Shown here: positions 10,023 to 18,317 of the stretch, piece after piece
How the letters are laid out: every line of letters starts with the position of its first letter
How positions within the stretch are numbered: position 1 is the stretch's first letter
NCBI GenBank assembly: GCA_004802725.1
Contig: SGPM01000446.1
Span: 1 to 18,317, forward strand
Direction of reading: 5' to 3'
Origin: Antrodiella citrinella
Taxonomy: Eukaryota; Basidiomycota; Agaricomycetes; Polyporales; Steccherinaceae
Length of the DNA stretch: 18,317 nucleotides
Made by a program: the position numbers and the translations under genes
The notes under the pieces: model-generated
Databases searched by the model: none
What the model was told of the DNA's origin: nothing
The model's input: the letters and a program-made list of their open reading frames with translations, nothing else

Positions 10023-10141
10023 GTCCAACACGTCGTACCTCCGACTCGTCCAAGCCTTTCGGCTTGTTCGAGTAGTACTTCAATTGCTGTTTGTGTGTGT
10101 ACTCACTACTCTGCTAGGCAGGGTCTTCTTTGTTCCGTTCG
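10023..10141 (+). other. Repeated leader-like exon, 119 nt, with hairpin H5
   Basis: Starts after an ACAG acceptor-like site and ends GTTCG before GTATGT. The next unit (10202-10320) has the same 119-nt length, the same hairpin offset (28 nt from the start, 90 nt from the donor) and similar bases around the hairpin; the intron-like spacer between them is 60 nt. In one frame it encodes VQAFRLVR followed by a hydrophobic stretch, but 119 is not a multiple of three and that frame is not kept across the splice, so a structural RNA role fits better than a repeated protein module. A shorter exon-like piece at 9915-9966 precedes it, ending with the same GTTCG/GTAAGT. Confidence 0.45.
10051..10066 (+). 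repeat. Hairpin H5 (CAAGCC-TTTC-GGCTTG)
   Basis: Perfect stem. The loop-closing pair has changed from T-A to C-G on both sides compared with H6, and the first loop base is T. Confidence 0.7.
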
Positions 10142-10201
10142 GTATGTACGCTCTTTTCATTGCTCACTGAGGCTGGATTTAGTGTTAACGTACGCCTACA
10201 G

Positions 10202-10320
10202 GTCCGACGCTGTGCAACTCAATCTCGTCCAAGCTCTTCAGCTTGTTCGCGCAGTATGTTTGTCAGCACTGGTATTNGCACTTCCTCCTTTTGTGCACGG
10301 TATCTGCCTTGTATTGTTCN
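10202..10320 (+). other. Repeated leader-like exon, 119 nt, with hairpin H6
   Basis: A copy of the 10023-10141 unit: CTACAG acceptor-like site before, GTTC-N then GTATGT after. Two N bases (10277, 10320) fall in it. The frame through the hairpin reads VQALQLVRAV followed by hydrophobic residues. Confidence 0.45.
10230..10245 (+). repeat. Hairpin H6 (CAAGCT-CTTC-AGCTTG)
   Basis: Perfect stem, 28 nt into its unit and 90 nt before the donor, exactly as H5. Confidence 0.7.
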
Positions 10321-10380
10321 GTATGTCCAACTCACTCGATTCTCACTTACCCTCGGTTTCGTGATGATCTGCGCCTACAC

Positions 10381-10490
10381 CGCGCAACTCACTCTTGTCC
10401 GAGATGTTCAGCTTGTTCGCATTTTGTGTCTATTTCTGTTTCTTTGTGCATTTGTTACTCTTTTACGCTGTGTCTGCCTGGGCCAGATCG
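10381..10490 (+). other. Third repeated leader-like unit, 110 nt, with degenerate hairpin H7
   Basis: Aligns with the two preceding units after a loss of 9 nt near the start. The hairpin is 19 nt in, and its start is again 90 nt before the GATCG/GTACGG donor-like site. The acceptor position reads CTACAC instead of CTACAG, so splicing here may be lost. The hydrophobic frame reads VRDVQLVRIL. Confidence 0.4.
10400..10415 (+). repeat. Hairpin H7 (CGAGAT-GTTC-AGCTTG), imperfect
   Basis: One mismatch (A opposite G) and one G-T pair in the 6-bp stem, and a changed first loop base. It sits in the unit whose acceptor-like site is also changed. Confidence 0.55.
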
Positions 10491-10840
10491 GTACGGCCGT
10501 TTCATTCTTACTTGTATGTACATAGAAATTTCAAATACAGATATATTGTGTATCCACAATGTATGTGTCACCCAAATGAATGTTGCGATGGTGAGACCAC
10601 AGCGACGGCGAACGAACGTGTACGTACCTGTAGGAGAGTCTGGCTCAGCCCCTTTGGCTCAATGAGGAAGGGAACTCACCGTTTTCGGTCAGTTATGTTC
10701 CATAAAAGGCAAGAGCTTCCAACATCCGGCACAACCCGAGATATTGAGGCGGAGTTTAAATGACTTCGGCGAATTATTGCAATGTCTTGTGCGCGACGAC
10801 TCACTCACTCACCACCTTCCACATTCCTCCGTTGCTTGTC

Positions 10841-10856
10841 CAGGCTCTTCAGCCTG
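10841..10856 (+). repeat. Hairpin H8 (CAGGCT-CTTC-AGCCTG)
   Basis: Perfect stem in which the third pair has changed from A-T to G-C on both sides. It lies 93 nt upstream of the protease start codon. Confidence 0.7.
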
Positions 10857-10870
10857 TTCATCAACGAGCC

Positions 10871-10886
10871 CGAGCTCTTCAGCTTG
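10871..10886 (+). repeat. Hairpin H9 (CGAGCT-CTTC-AGCTTG)
   Basis: Complete stem with one G-T pair. Its start is 86 nt upstream of the first-exon donor of the protease gene (10958) and 63 nt upstream of the ATG, so it should lie in the 5' leader of that mRNA. Confidence 0.65.
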
Positions 10887-10933
10887 CGCTACTTCGTACC
10901 GTATATCCTCTGTCATCGAAATTGTTCCAGGCC

Positions 10934-13909
10934 ATGAGCAACGGCCACGGCAGCAACGTGCGTACACCGCGCATTCCATCAACAACAACATCCGCTGACC
11001 GTTCTTATTTCAGCCGTTCGGGAAGAGAGATGTTGAGGACCATGAAATGGAGGTGTTATTGGGGGAGATGAGCAGGAAGGCAACATCAATGAGGGCTCTG
11101 ATGCGTGGGTAAGTCGATTATGTGCTGGCGATGTTCTAACACTAAGCTCGACTCGAAAGTCCTGCCTATGCAGAGCCTGAGACAGAGCCTGTGACACCGG
11201 CGATGACCTTGGTTCAGCGACTTGCAGCTGGACGGGCGAACTTGCTTGACATCTACGGAGCTGGGTATGTCGTCACACCCATTTTCATTTCCTCTAATGT
11301 TGCTCTACAGTAGTATGGCCGAGCCAGGACCTTCTGCACGCGGAATGTCCGATATCGAAGCCAGATTAGCGAAGAGTAGGAAGGAGCTTGAACAGTACGT
11401 TCTCACAGCGCTCCCAGCACCGATCGACCCTCTTACACGACGTAGTATTACTGCTGATGATGTGAAGGAAGACGGAGATGGTAGAAACGCGGCTACTCGG
11501 AGGATTAAGGAGTGAGTGCTTCGCGCAAAGTCCAATTTGCGATTGGTATGTACATTGAACGGTTGCATTAGTGCTTTATTACCGTCTAGCGACTATCAAG
11601 ACTTAATGGCCAAGCGGAATCGAATGACGCAACCGTGAGTGCCCCGCATGATTTCAGCCCGAGCGAGTGCAGATTGACAGTTGATTTTCATTCAGGTACC
11701 CAAATCCGAGGAACGTGCACCCTGCTGCCTCCTCGAATGGCGGAGGAACTCGGCCGATCAAGGCGAAGATTGTCGCGGCCGAACGTTACGTTGAAAGATT
11801 GTTAGTATTTTTTATATCTAACTGCCGCTCGCACTGAACTCGGTGAATAGGATGCCGCCTTCGCGGTCACATTCCTCACGCTCGGACGCTACCGCGACGC
11901 GACACGAAAGTTCTGAAAGGTGAGACACGCATTATCTACTTTTCTTGGCGAGCCCTTTGTTGAAATTTTACAGGACGTACACGGCACCGACTCGTGTTCG
12001 GGAGGATTTGCAGCCCGCATCTGTCGGCCAATCGTCGACCCAGAGAGCGAGACCTGACCCGAAATCCTTGTCTGATGCAATCACCAAATCGGCCCGGGTG
12101 ATTGCATGTGCGGACCCGATGGAGGTAGATACCCCGCTTCCCGCCCCAACAACTCGTCCCATGGTGACTTTGACGGCCGCAAAGCCGAAGAGCATGGATG
12201 TCAGTATCGCTGCTGAGTCAGCTGGTCCCTCGAGCAGCAAAGGCGACGCACACCGTGCTACCGTATCTCCTGAATGGATGAAGTTACATAAGCCGGTTCC
12301 ATCCCAAGTCCTTCCTCCCGTGGCGACCTCGGCATCCTTGAAGCAGAAGCAAAAGGTGGATGACATGCGCACCAAGTCAGCCGGTCCCTCAGCCGGGAAG
12401 ATCAAAACGCGGACTGAGGGAGCGGATCGAATTTTCGGGGATTTGTCGCGCTCCGACAAAGATATCGAGAAGAGCGAGAGAAGCGCTGTGGAATACGATG
12501 TGCAAAGTAAGGCTCTCACATTTGCGACTAAACTGTCGAAGCGTTGGGAGAGTGAAGTCTTCCCCGAGCGCTGGGTGCCGATGCTGTCGGAAGGCTTCAA
12601 GGTAACCACGGGGTATGCGTTCTCATTTTTCCCATGGTAGATGACGACGAAAGATAACATTGAACAACTACAGTGCGGGCACTTGGACTGGATTGGGTGG
12701 GGAGACACACTCTCTCGTGAACACCGATATCTTGAGGATACGCCATCCGGAAAGAGGTGTTCTGGCCGCGGAGCTGTATCTCAGCGATACTCTGATCAAT
12801 ATTGGCATTCAGTGCGTGGCTTTATCTGGTCCAATCAGTGTTATTTCCTTCATTGACTCTGTTCGTAGGATGGTGTACAAGCGTATGAACGATGAGAAGA
12901 ATGATGAAACGACGGATTCCGTGAATGGCTGCAATCTCTTCGACGCACGTCATGGGCAAGATCTGTCAGTGGCATCAAAGAATCCAGTAGACATAACTGA
13001 CTAAGTTCTTCATCACAGGCATTACAACAGGGTGGATAAATTGATAGGTTACCTCGCGCGCGACAAGCCCCACCTCACGCGCGCGCTGTGGAACAGGCAC
13101 ACCATTTTGATGCCAATTTGCGGAGAGTACGTCCAGAATATGCGGAGAGTAACGCAAATCTCTTATCATTTCCAATACAGGTCGCATTGGTATTTGATTG
13201 CGGTGATCAATCCTGTTCAAATTGTTATGCAGCGGGACCCGTCGACTTTGGATGCTAATGTCGTCGAGTGAGTCCATCCGCCCTCTCATTGACCGCAATA
13301 TGGCTCATGCAACGATCAGCACTGACTGCGTTATCGTTGCCATGGATTCAATGGCAGTGAATAGAGACGATACCATGGAAGTGGTCGAATCCTATTTGCG
13401 CAAGCGCGCTCACTGTGATGATTTCCCTGTTTGCAGGAACGCACGACATGTCAATCTGATGGTAAGTTTCAAAAATACTCCCCAGTCATAGGCCACATGA
13501 GCTAAACTTTCTGGGGCAGGTGCCTGCCCAGCCGAACGCATACGATTGTGGCATCTTCACAATTTTTTTTGCCTCGATGATCCTTTTGCGACCACGGTGG
13601 TTCAGGGAAGAGGTGGCCAATCAGATGAGGGTACGCACCATCCGACTTGGAGATCCTGGGCACGCTGGATTTGCTGCACGTTGGAACCAAATTCCTCGCA
13701 TCACTGATTTGCGCAAACTCATTCGGTGTTCGCTCGCCGAAGAAGTTTCACCTGAGGCCATTACCGACGGGAACAACTCAGACTCGTCAGAAGTAGAGCT
13801 GTTAGCGCATAAAGGGAAGCCAGTGCAGCGGAAGAAGGTCCGACAGTCTGTTGTTCCCGAAATGCCGGCTTGCAAAGATGATGTTATTGATGTTGACCAA
13901 GATGATTGA
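10934..13909 (+). CDS. Ulp1-like (C48) cysteine protease of a KDZ element
   Basis: Exons: 10934-10957, 11014-11108, 11160-11264, 11311-11511, 11572-11634, 11696-11800, 11851-11919, 11974-12612, 12674-12811, 12869-12964, 13019-13126, 13181-13267, 13320-13461 and 13520-13909. All 13 introns are 46-61 nt with agreeing phases, giving 753 aa. The catalytic domain is at the C-terminus: LYLSDTLINIGIQ (the region matching the L-N-D-x-x-I-N motif of Ulp1 proteases), H550 in SHWYLIAVINP, D586 in VIVAMDSM, and Q628 and C634 in AQPNAYDCGIF. Such proteases remove SUMO or related modifiers; in transposons they may protect the transposase or act on host silencing factors, which is inferred. The N-terminal 400 residues are charged, low-complexity and unrecognised. 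The short first exon (MSNGHGSN) is supported by its phase-0 junction. Eleven introns in a row are phase 2. After the domain comes an acidic/basic tail ending DVIDVDQDD. Confidence 0.88.
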
Positions 13910-14375
13910 GGACTAAACCTGCGACAATTTTCGGACTATATTGTATATCCACGTCTTATGAGTAGGAGTTTGTGTTCATGCGGACAATTTATTTCTTGAT
14001 GCATCGGATACCCGTGTGATTGCTGGGTTTCATTAATTTCATTCGTTGCGGAGAACACTCGCTTGGTGAGTCCTTTGGTCGTATCATGTGAGCGCCGTGT
14101 AGCTGACATGTGCTTGGAGCAGCAAATTTCTCAAGAGAATTCTGACGGCTTTGTGGCGTTTGCGACGAGATCAGTTGGTGCGTGTATATGATATACGGAT
14201 AAATGTCAATCTAATGTCAAAACTTACTTTTCCGCGACGCGATTGTCATGTGACCAAATACGAATGTGCGTTCGTCCGGTGACCGTGAGACTTGGTGACT
14301 TGGCGTTGAGGCTGCTCGCCTTCCATTGTCGCGTCGTGTACGACGTGTAGTTACTCGTTCCACCTTTATCTCGCC
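13910..14375. other. Intergenic region between the two plus-strand genes
   Basis: This 466-bp stretch should contain the 3' end of the protease transcript and the promoter of the next gene. TATATTGTATATCC at about 13936 is AT-rich and could be part of a 3' processing signal. No ORF, repeat or RNA gene stands out. Confidence 0.4.
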
Positions 14376-17300
14376 ATGGTCAGTACACGAAGTGGCCTGA
14401 AAGCGCCTCTACCATCTCCGCCGCCGCTCAAACCTCGTAAGGCTCGGAAGAAGATTGTGAGTAGTAGAACACCATGGTCGTGTATCCCTGTCTGACATTC
14501 GTATTAGCTGCCTGTGCCTGCGACTTTGGGTGGGGCAAGGGCTGCAGAAGATGCAGGGAACCAACCTCCGGTGATTGTATGTATTTCCTGCTTTTCTCGA
14601 AGCCAAAGTCGTGCATACGCAACTGACACGCTTGTTAGTTGCCTGTGCCTGCGGCTGGGGAGGTGCAAGGAGACGGAGAAGGGGCAGGTGAGAGACTTGC
14701 AGCCAACGTACGTAGTTTTTCATCTTTATCGTCTCTTCTTCTCCCAACACCGGTCTCTTCAGACTGCTGTGGGTTGCAAGGGGGCGACAGTGTCCAATCT
14801 CTTCAGATTGTTCGCTGCTCGCTCTCTGTCGTTGTCTTGAGTGCTGAATGGTCTTATGTGACAGTCCGGCCCACTCGGGGACGATCATGAAGATGAAACG
14901 GTTAGCGCGCCGTCGTCTTACAATTTGCGACTCTCCTGATGTACGCAACATGACACAGGGTGACAATGGATTGCATGGCTCAGCCGGACATCTCGATGTA
15001 CGACAAGACCCTGATAGAGACACAGTGAGTTCTTGCAGGCCCGAGCAATCTCACACCGATGGCTGATATTGAATGTTGCAGCGTGTTGATAACTCGAAAG
15101 CTGCGGGAAATGCCTCCAATCCTGCCGACCCTGGTACCGGTGTGGGGGGTTCATTCTCACCGACCAGGAGATCTGACAACGCGTCCTCTCCTTCTAAGAG
15201 TCCTCCGAACATGGGTGCCAATGAAGAGGCGTCTCTACGTCGGAGTAGTCGTGTACCTGTACCGTCGGAGAAGATACGAGAATATCAAAAACCTCCCCGT
15301 TCCGTCTCTCCGGCTGTCTCCGCTGATGAGTCGTCTGTTGAAGGAGACGACTTCGTGATGACTCTGTTGAAGGAGAGTCCGGCTGCCTCTGATTCGGAGG
15401 ATGACTTGGCTAGCGACGGTGAACCGGAGGATGCAGAAACGTTGGACTTGATCACTACTAGAAAGGGGAAGGGGAGAGCGACACAGGGAGGGGGAAAGAA
15501 GATGAAGGCGAAGAAGGAGCTTCGAAAGCAGAAGCACGACGCGAAGGGGAAAGGAAAGGCAGTCATCAACGACAATGAGGAGCGGGGTGCTACGGAGGTG
15601 AAGAAAGGGAAGGAAAGGATGCTTGACCCTCTGCCAGCCGCCGATTCGCATTCTCTGCCTGTGCCAAACACAAAGGGGCGAGCGTCTCGTCCGAAGCCTG
15701 TGTCCGATGCACAGCTGGAGACGGACATAGTGGCTGAGATCGAGCAGATAGTCCGAGAGGCGAGCGACTCTGCGGAGGGCATGGTCTTCGAGAAACCAAG
15801 TCGCGGCGCTCTAAGTGCCGATGCACGAGCTCGGTGCGAGCATGTCAGGGACAAATTAGATGAGCTTTTGTCTGCGTGGTCTCGTATACACAAGAAGGGA
15901 CCCGAACTCTTTGCGCAGCATATGGGCTTGACCTTGAAAGGCTTTTCATCGCGCGGTTCCAACACGAAGCTTTGGGACCTCTTTCAATTCAAGTATAGCC
16001 GAGATTTCCCGGATGGTACGAACATCACAATGTATAATCCTTTTGACCGAGTACTAACATGCGTTCATGATTAGTTGCATATGATGCCAAGGAAGCTTCT
16101 GACGCATTCGCCGAGCTCCAGGACGAACAAGAGGATTGGTCTGAAGAAGAGGTAGACGCATACTGGAACAAGATTCGCATCGAATTCGACGCGACTAGGA
16201 AGAACGCACCAGACGGGGGAAAGGAATCCTCGGGTGTGCTGCGTGCACGTCTGGAGGAATTCGGGAACACGATGACTAAGATGGTAGGCTTTTGTTCTCT
16301 ATACAGTAAGCGTATACTTGACCTGATACGTGTGTGAGTAGGCGAACACCTTCGGTCGAGTGTACGGCTCTCATGTTCTGGGTGTCGTCCTTCACGTCCC
16401 GATCGACAACGGGCCTCATTATTTCCAAGTATTTGGCAACACGAGCGAGACGCGGGCATTGTTGAATGCCAATCAAGACCTCGTCGATATGTTCATTGGG
16501 TACCTACGAGTAGCGATCGGGTACGTGTGCTCGTGTAGATTCAGACACTGTAAGCTAACTGTACTTCAGTGCTTTTAAGCTGCTGCAAATGGGATGGCAT
16601 CTGACTCCGTTCCTAAACACCATTCTTCGATGGTCCGCAAGACATCCGGTACCACAGCCGCGAGTTCTAGAATCTGGGCCACCTGGCGGGGCGACTGAGA
16701 AGCAGGGTCATGGAAAGACCAAGGGAAAGGGCAAGGCGAAGGCGCAACACACGAACAGCGGGAATGAGGGATCTGACGAGGAGGATGACGAGGACGCTCC
16801 GGGAACGGGCGCGGCGAGTGACGAAAAGAAGGAGTCATCAGTTGAACGGAAGAGAAGCTTGTTTCGAACGCAGACGTTCGTGCGTTATCGTGAGTGAAAG
16901 AAGACGTATTATGCATAGAGGGTGGCAAACATGTTGATCTGTATTTCGAAGGTGAAGCAGTCAAAGCTACAGGTCTCGGGTGGGTGGAAGGCAAGACCCA
17001 ATTTCCGGGTGCGGCCTTTCTCGACGTCGCAGTGAAGTACGGCATCCGCTGCACGAATGTTCCTCTAGGAAGGGTGAACTGGACGTGGCCGGGACCTCAC
17101 TACGATCGTAAAAAGGTCCCTTACAATCTCATTGGGATAGGGCAAGGATGGGAGTTCGAGCGACTGACCGAAGGTTAGTTTCGTGTTCGTTGCACCCGCA
17201 TATGTGTACTGATCACCTACGCAGGGGAGATGTCGTACCGCAAAACCTCCAAAGCCTGGGCGGATGTACCTTTGGTCGTCAACGCGAACGGTGCTGTGCT

Positions 17301-17985
17301 GTGGCGCGTAAGAGACAGCATGACCTGGAGAAAAGCGACGTCGTCGGGTGCGTCTGACCCCAACCCTGAGCCTCATCGTGATCCTGGGGGGGGCGATAAA
17401 CGGAAGCACGCCGTCGAGTCGAACGACTCAGAGTCTGGGCGGAAGAAGATGAAGCACGACGCGGACGAAGAACATCGATCGTCTGTGCCGCCTGAGCCAA
17501 TGCGGACACGGCGACCAGATCCGGACTCTCATGCGCAAGCAGGTCCGTCTCGTGTCGCCGGTGCAACTTTTGACTGGGAGATGTACGACGACTCCCCGCC
17601 ATCTCCCCTCGTCCACCCTTCCGACCCAAGACCACCTTCTCCGGCAGCACCCCAAGCGGTGCCTGCAAATGTCAGTGTCGAATCACTCCGTGAGGCACGA
17701 CAGAAGGCTGCTAAGCTTCGGACTGCTAAGACTGTCTTACGTCAAGCATCTGATAACTACAGCGCATTGTGTGAGGAGATGAAGGCTCTCAACAATGAGA
17801 TGGATCTGTGGACAGCAGAACTTGCGCATCTGGTGGAGGATAGTGACGCTTGGATCGCACACAGAGTCATTGGTGAGGAGCTCTCCAATGAGGTGGAATC
17901 CTTGGGTGTGCAATTGCAGAGCAGAAAGAACGCGCGCATTGCAGCCTTAAAGGCTGTAGCATTATTAGAAGGTGTCGGACAGTAG
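14376..17985 (+). CDS. Unrecognised 981-aa charged coiled-coil protein
   Basis: I do not recognise a family. Exons: 14376-14456, 14508-14576, 14639-14707, 14865-14900, 14959-15024, 15082-16015, 16075-16283, 16342-16520, 16570-16889, 16952-17173 and 17225-17985. The start is GCCATGG, a good context. The N-terminus (MVSTRSGLKAPLPSPP) is basic and proline-rich, followed by two similar 23-aa exons that both begin LPVPA. Residues about 230-275 are rich in K and G, like a nuclear localisation or DNA-contact region. A globular part (about 345-560) contains AYWNKIRIEFDATRK, RVYGSHVLGVVLHVP and LLQMGWHLTPFLNTILRW. An acidic stretch (about 610-625) follows, then a second folded-looking part with GRVNWTWPGPHYDRKKVPYN. 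The end (about 880-965) is a predicted coiled coil. The intron at 16890 could end at 16918 instead of 16951. The layout suggests a nuclear DNA- or protein-binding accessory factor of the element, which is inferred. Confidence 0.7.
14751..14766 (+). repeat. Hairpin H10 (CGGTCT-CTTC-AGACTG)
   Basis: Six-pair stem with one G-T pair. The fourth pair is T-A instead of G-C and the third is G-C instead of A-T. Confidence 0.65.
14795..14810 (+). repeat. Hairpin H11 (CAATCT-CTTC-AGATTG)
   Basis: Perfect stem. The fourth pair is T-A where most copies have G-C. The GTC before and TTC after are kept. It lies 44 bp from H10, close to the 43-bp spacing of H1 and H2. Confidence 0.7.
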
Positions 17986-18162
17986 ATTGTTCAGCGTGCA
18001 TGTTTATCATTCCAACCTCTTGTATCTATTTGCTACTTGTATACATGGTCTATGTTGCATTTGATGATATTGCTGGAGCAGGGTATGATTCTGGTCTCTG
18101 TGTGGTTATCCTTGTCTCCATAGATTCTTAGTGTAATGTGTGAGCACAAGTCTGAGCCAAAG
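17986..18162. other. 3' region of the last gene
   Basis: An AT-rich, non-coding stretch between the stop codon and the right terminal repeats. It presumably holds the 3' UTR and polyadenylation site; no specific signal can be assigned. Confidence 0.4.
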
Positions 18163-18317
18163 TCACTTGAGTGGGCCAGTGAAGTGGCCATTCTAAGGCC
18201 AAGTTTTGAGTCTGGTCAATAAGGCCACTCGAGTGGACCCGACCTGCCCGTGTGGCCACTCGAATGGACCCGACCTGCCCGTGTGGCCACTCGAATGGAC
18301 CCGACCTGCCCGTGTGG
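18163..18317. repeat. Right terminal array with a 31-bp tandem repeat, cut by the window end
   Basis: Single CACTTGAGTGG and AAGTGGCC words occur at 18163-18190. Three head-to-tail 31-bp units then start at 18223, 18254 and 18285. Each begins GGCCACTCGA and continues through GACCTGCCCGTGT; the first has the full palindrome CCACTCGAGTGG, the other two have CGAATGG. The first unit is the inverted counterpart of 1031-1065 with one mismatch in 35. The array runs into the last base of the window, so the true end of the element lies outside. Confidence 0.85.

Larger units (their letters stand above)
14708..14864 (+). other. Long intron with two hairpins, possible hidden exon
   Basis: At 157 nt this is two to three times longer than the other introns in the gene. 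It contains hairpins H10 and H11. The CTCTTCAG inside H10 could act as an acceptor, opening a phase-0 frame (TAVGCKGAT) from 14764. A small alternative exon is therefore possible, though no strong donor follows. Confidence 0.4.

Noticed and set aside
9924..10763. Overlapping plus-strand frames with hydrophobic segments as a membrane protein gene
   Set aside because: The hydrophobic frame is not kept when the 119-nt units are spliced, and the units contain likely introns; left as leader-like repeats.
9036..10886. CRISPR-like array of regularly spaced palindromes
   Set aside because: The hairpins are only 16 nt, spacing ranges from 30 to about 430 bp, spacers are themselves related, and the genome is eukaryotic.
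16894..17178. Separate small gene starting at 16894
   Set aside because: Its start is a GTG inside a probable donor site, and most of the frame is an exon of the 14376-17985 gene with matching phases.

Overview
The window looks like most of one large DNA transposon in a basidiomycete mushroom (Agaricomycetes-type) genome. The evidence is: genes cut by many 42-73 bp GT-AG introns, a KDZ-family (Kyakuja/Dileera/Zisupton) transposase with its N-terminal cysteine cluster, a Ulp1-type (C48) cysteine protease beside it, and inverted arrays of a palindromic repeat built on CCACTCGAGTGG at both ends. No bacterial features, tRNA, rRNA or CRISPR array were seen. All gene models come from reading splice sites and phases by eye.

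Layout. 1-1170 holds the left terminal and subterminal repeats (outer part 190-475, inner part 881-1167). 1283-5298 (-) is the KDZ transposase: 8 exons, 1206 codons, no break. 5429-5545 (-) is a possible extra 5' exon. 5759-8625 (-) is an unrecognised protein of about 902 aa, partly obscured by scattered N bases. 8626-10930 is a 2.3 kb central region without a convincing protein gene. It carries repeated leader-like exons, each with a short hairpin. 10934-13909 (+) is the Ulp1-like protease: 14 exons, 753 aa. 14376-17985 (+) is an unrecognised 981-aa charged protein with a C-terminal coiled coil. 18163-18317 is the right-end repeat array, which runs off the window.

The genes point outward from the centre, two on each side, with terminal repeats beyond them. 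Transposase plus Ulp1-like protease is a known combination in large eukaryotic DNA transposons, so the two unknown genes are probably accessory functions of the same element. All four reading frames are open after splicing, so this copy looks recent or maintained.

The most unusual signal is a family of 11 small stem-loops (6-bp stem, CTTC-type loop). Most stem positions have changed in compensating pairs. Their loop strand always follows the direction of the adjacent gene. Several sit 84-90 nt upstream of a splice donor, including the donor of the protease gene's first exon. I know of no description of this arrangement.
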